In this document: piece after piece, positions 51,634 to 52,663 of the stretch
How positions within the stretch are numbered: position 1 is the stretch's first letter
Layout of the letters: the number at the start of each line of letters is the position of its first letter
Assembly: GCA_913042035.1 (NCBI GenBank)
Contig: CAJWIN010000003.1
Coordinates: 1 to 52,663, forward strand
DNA length: 52,663 nucleotides
Direction: 5' to 3'
DNA from: an uncultured Gammaproteobacteria bacterium
GTDB lineage: Bacteria; Pseudomonadota; Gammaproteobacteria; Poriferisulfidales; GCA-002705445
The notes under the pieces: generated by a model
Databases searched by the model: none
What the model was told of the DNA's origin: nothing
What the model saw: only the letters and a program-made list of their open reading frames with translations
Made by a program: the position numbers and the translations under genes

Positions 51634-51945
51634 ATGTTAAGGTGGGCAATTAGAGCTATTGCAGCAAGCAAATACAAGAACCAAGCTATTAAAGAATCTG
51701 GCCAAGCTACAAGAAAGGCTAAAGATGCTATGGGAAAATTTAGATATGCAAAAAACGAGAGGGATAATACAAAAAAACTAAACTATATGGCTGAGGGTAT
51801 GAGCTATTTAGCTGAGGCTGTGAATCATAATTCAAACGCAATTGATCCTTTAGCAGAAATGTCTTGGGTAGCTTCATTATTGGTGGAGAGCATACAAAAA
51901 AACTTAGACGAACAAACTAAAGATATTGTGTCAAAATTAAAATAA
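51634..51945 (+). CDS. Hypothetical helical protein, 103 aa
   Basis: Continuous ORF preceded by 'aggggggatagga' purine-rich ribosome-binding region; no recognised family. Confidence 0.5.
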   Translation: MLRWAIRAIAASKYKNQAIKESGQATRKAKDAMGKFRYAKNERDNTKKLNYMAEGMSYLAEAVNHNSNAIDPLAEMSWVASLLVESIQKNLDEQTKDIVSKLK

Positions 51946-51959
51946 ATAAAAATTTTAAA

Positions 51960-52451
51960 ATGAACGGCTTTAAAGATTTACCAAAACTATACTGCGATAT
52001 GGATCAGGTGCTTTGTGATTTTATCACAAGTGCAAATTCTGTTTTGCAAGATGATTTTACAAAAGTCAATAATGTAATACGGTGGAAATCAATTAACGAT
52101 GTTGCGGACTTTTGGGAAAACTTACCTTGGATGCCAGACGGAAAAGAACTTCATGAAATGATAATAAAATATAATCCTTATATATTATCAGCCTATTCTG
52201 AAAGAGATAAGAATTGCATAGAGGGAAAGTATAAATGGCTAAAGAATAATACCAGTATACCAAGAGCACGTGTAAATCTTGTTAAACGAGCAGAAAAAAA
52301 AACATATGCAACATTTAATGGACGACCTAATGTGCTTATAGATGATTATCTTAAGAATATTGAAGATTGGAAAGACAATGGTGGCATTGCGATACATCAT
52401 GCAAATACAGAAAGAACTGTGCATGAACTTTCAAATTTAGGTTTTATATAA
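51960..52451 (+). CDS. HAD superfamily / 5'(3')-deoxyribonucleotidase (NT5C)-like protein, phage-type
   Basis: 'LYCDMDQVLCDFITSANSVL' (DxD), 'PYILSAYSERD', 'NVLIDDYLKNIEDWKDNGGIAIHHAN'. Confidence 0.75.
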   Translation: MNGFKDLPKLYCDMDQVLCDFITSANSVLQDDFTKVNNVIRWKSINDVADFWENLPWMPDGKELHEMIIKYNPYILSAYSERDKNCIEGKYKWLKNNTSIPRARVNLVKRAEKKTYATFNGRPNVLIDDYLKNIEDWKDNGGIAIHHANTERTVHELSNLGFI

Positions 52452-52662
52452 AAATGCTGTGAGTACAAATTAAGCATAATTTGCAAAATGATAATGCATT
52501 ATCATTAAATTTAATCAAATTACCTGTTGAGAATCCATGAGCTGCTGATGTAGTTACTGTTAATATACCAACAGCACCATTATAATCCGCACCATTTGGA
52601 GTATGTGACGTTGCACCAGAAAGAATGCCATACTCGTACTGACCAAAAAGTTCGAACTTTTT
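52444..52662 (-). pseudogene. 3' remnant of a phage structural-type protein, open at the right edge, apparently truncated
   Basis: Minus-frame translation KKFELFGQYEYGILSGATSHTPNGADYNGAVGILTVTTSAAHGFSTGNLIKFNDNALSF|CKLCLICTHSIFI*; the 'YN..VGILTVTT...HGFSTGNLIKFNDNALSF' repeat style is typical of marine T4-like phage structural proteins; resemblance ends after LSF. Confidence 0.55.
52487..52506. repeat. Perfect 20-bp palindrome AATGATAATGCATTATCATT
   Basis: Direct read; self-reverse-complementary over 20 nt. Confidence 0.95.
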
Positions 52663-52663
52663 G

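Overview
This is a 52.7 kb AT-rich, gene-dense bacterial chromosomal segment. It looks like a low-GC marine-type gammaproteobacterium, judged by synteny and product content only. The core is housekeeping: lpxB; the rpsB-tsf-pyrH-frr-uppS-cdsA-dxr-rseP-bamA-skp-lpxD-fabZ-lpxA cluster (minus strand); map-glnD-dapD-dapE (plus strand); a cysM-acpS-pdxJ-recO-era-rnc-lepB block; merR-like-ihfA-pheT-pheS-rplT-rpmI-infC-thrS; sat; rpe-trpE-trpG-trpDC. Accessory parts are: an RND/LolA-like/outer-membrane-barrel locus abutting the 3' end of a tRNA-Val(GAC) gene; a Dabb / unknown / PD-(D/E)XK nuclease operon; a NUDIX-CPXCG-PrsW cluster; a COG0523 GTPase + DUF1826 pair behind a near-ideal Zur-box palindrome; and a KAP-type P-loop NTPase with an unknown acidic partner. 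Both extreme ends look phage-derived: a radical-SAM fragment fused in frame to an N-terminally truncated DegT aminotransferase on the left, and an HAD/NT5C-like gene plus a truncated phage structural-protein fragment on the right. Either the contig is chimeric or the chromosomal segment is flanked by phage DNA. The best leads are: (1) a 110-codon membrane ORF directly in frame after the sat stop codon with no ATG/GTG/TTG start (possible ATT start); (2) the TrpD-TrpC fusion; (3) the KAP NTPase module; (4) the nuclease operon; (5) the tRNA-adjacent RND locus; (6) the mosaic 5' ORF. All product calls come from reading the translations; no database search was run.
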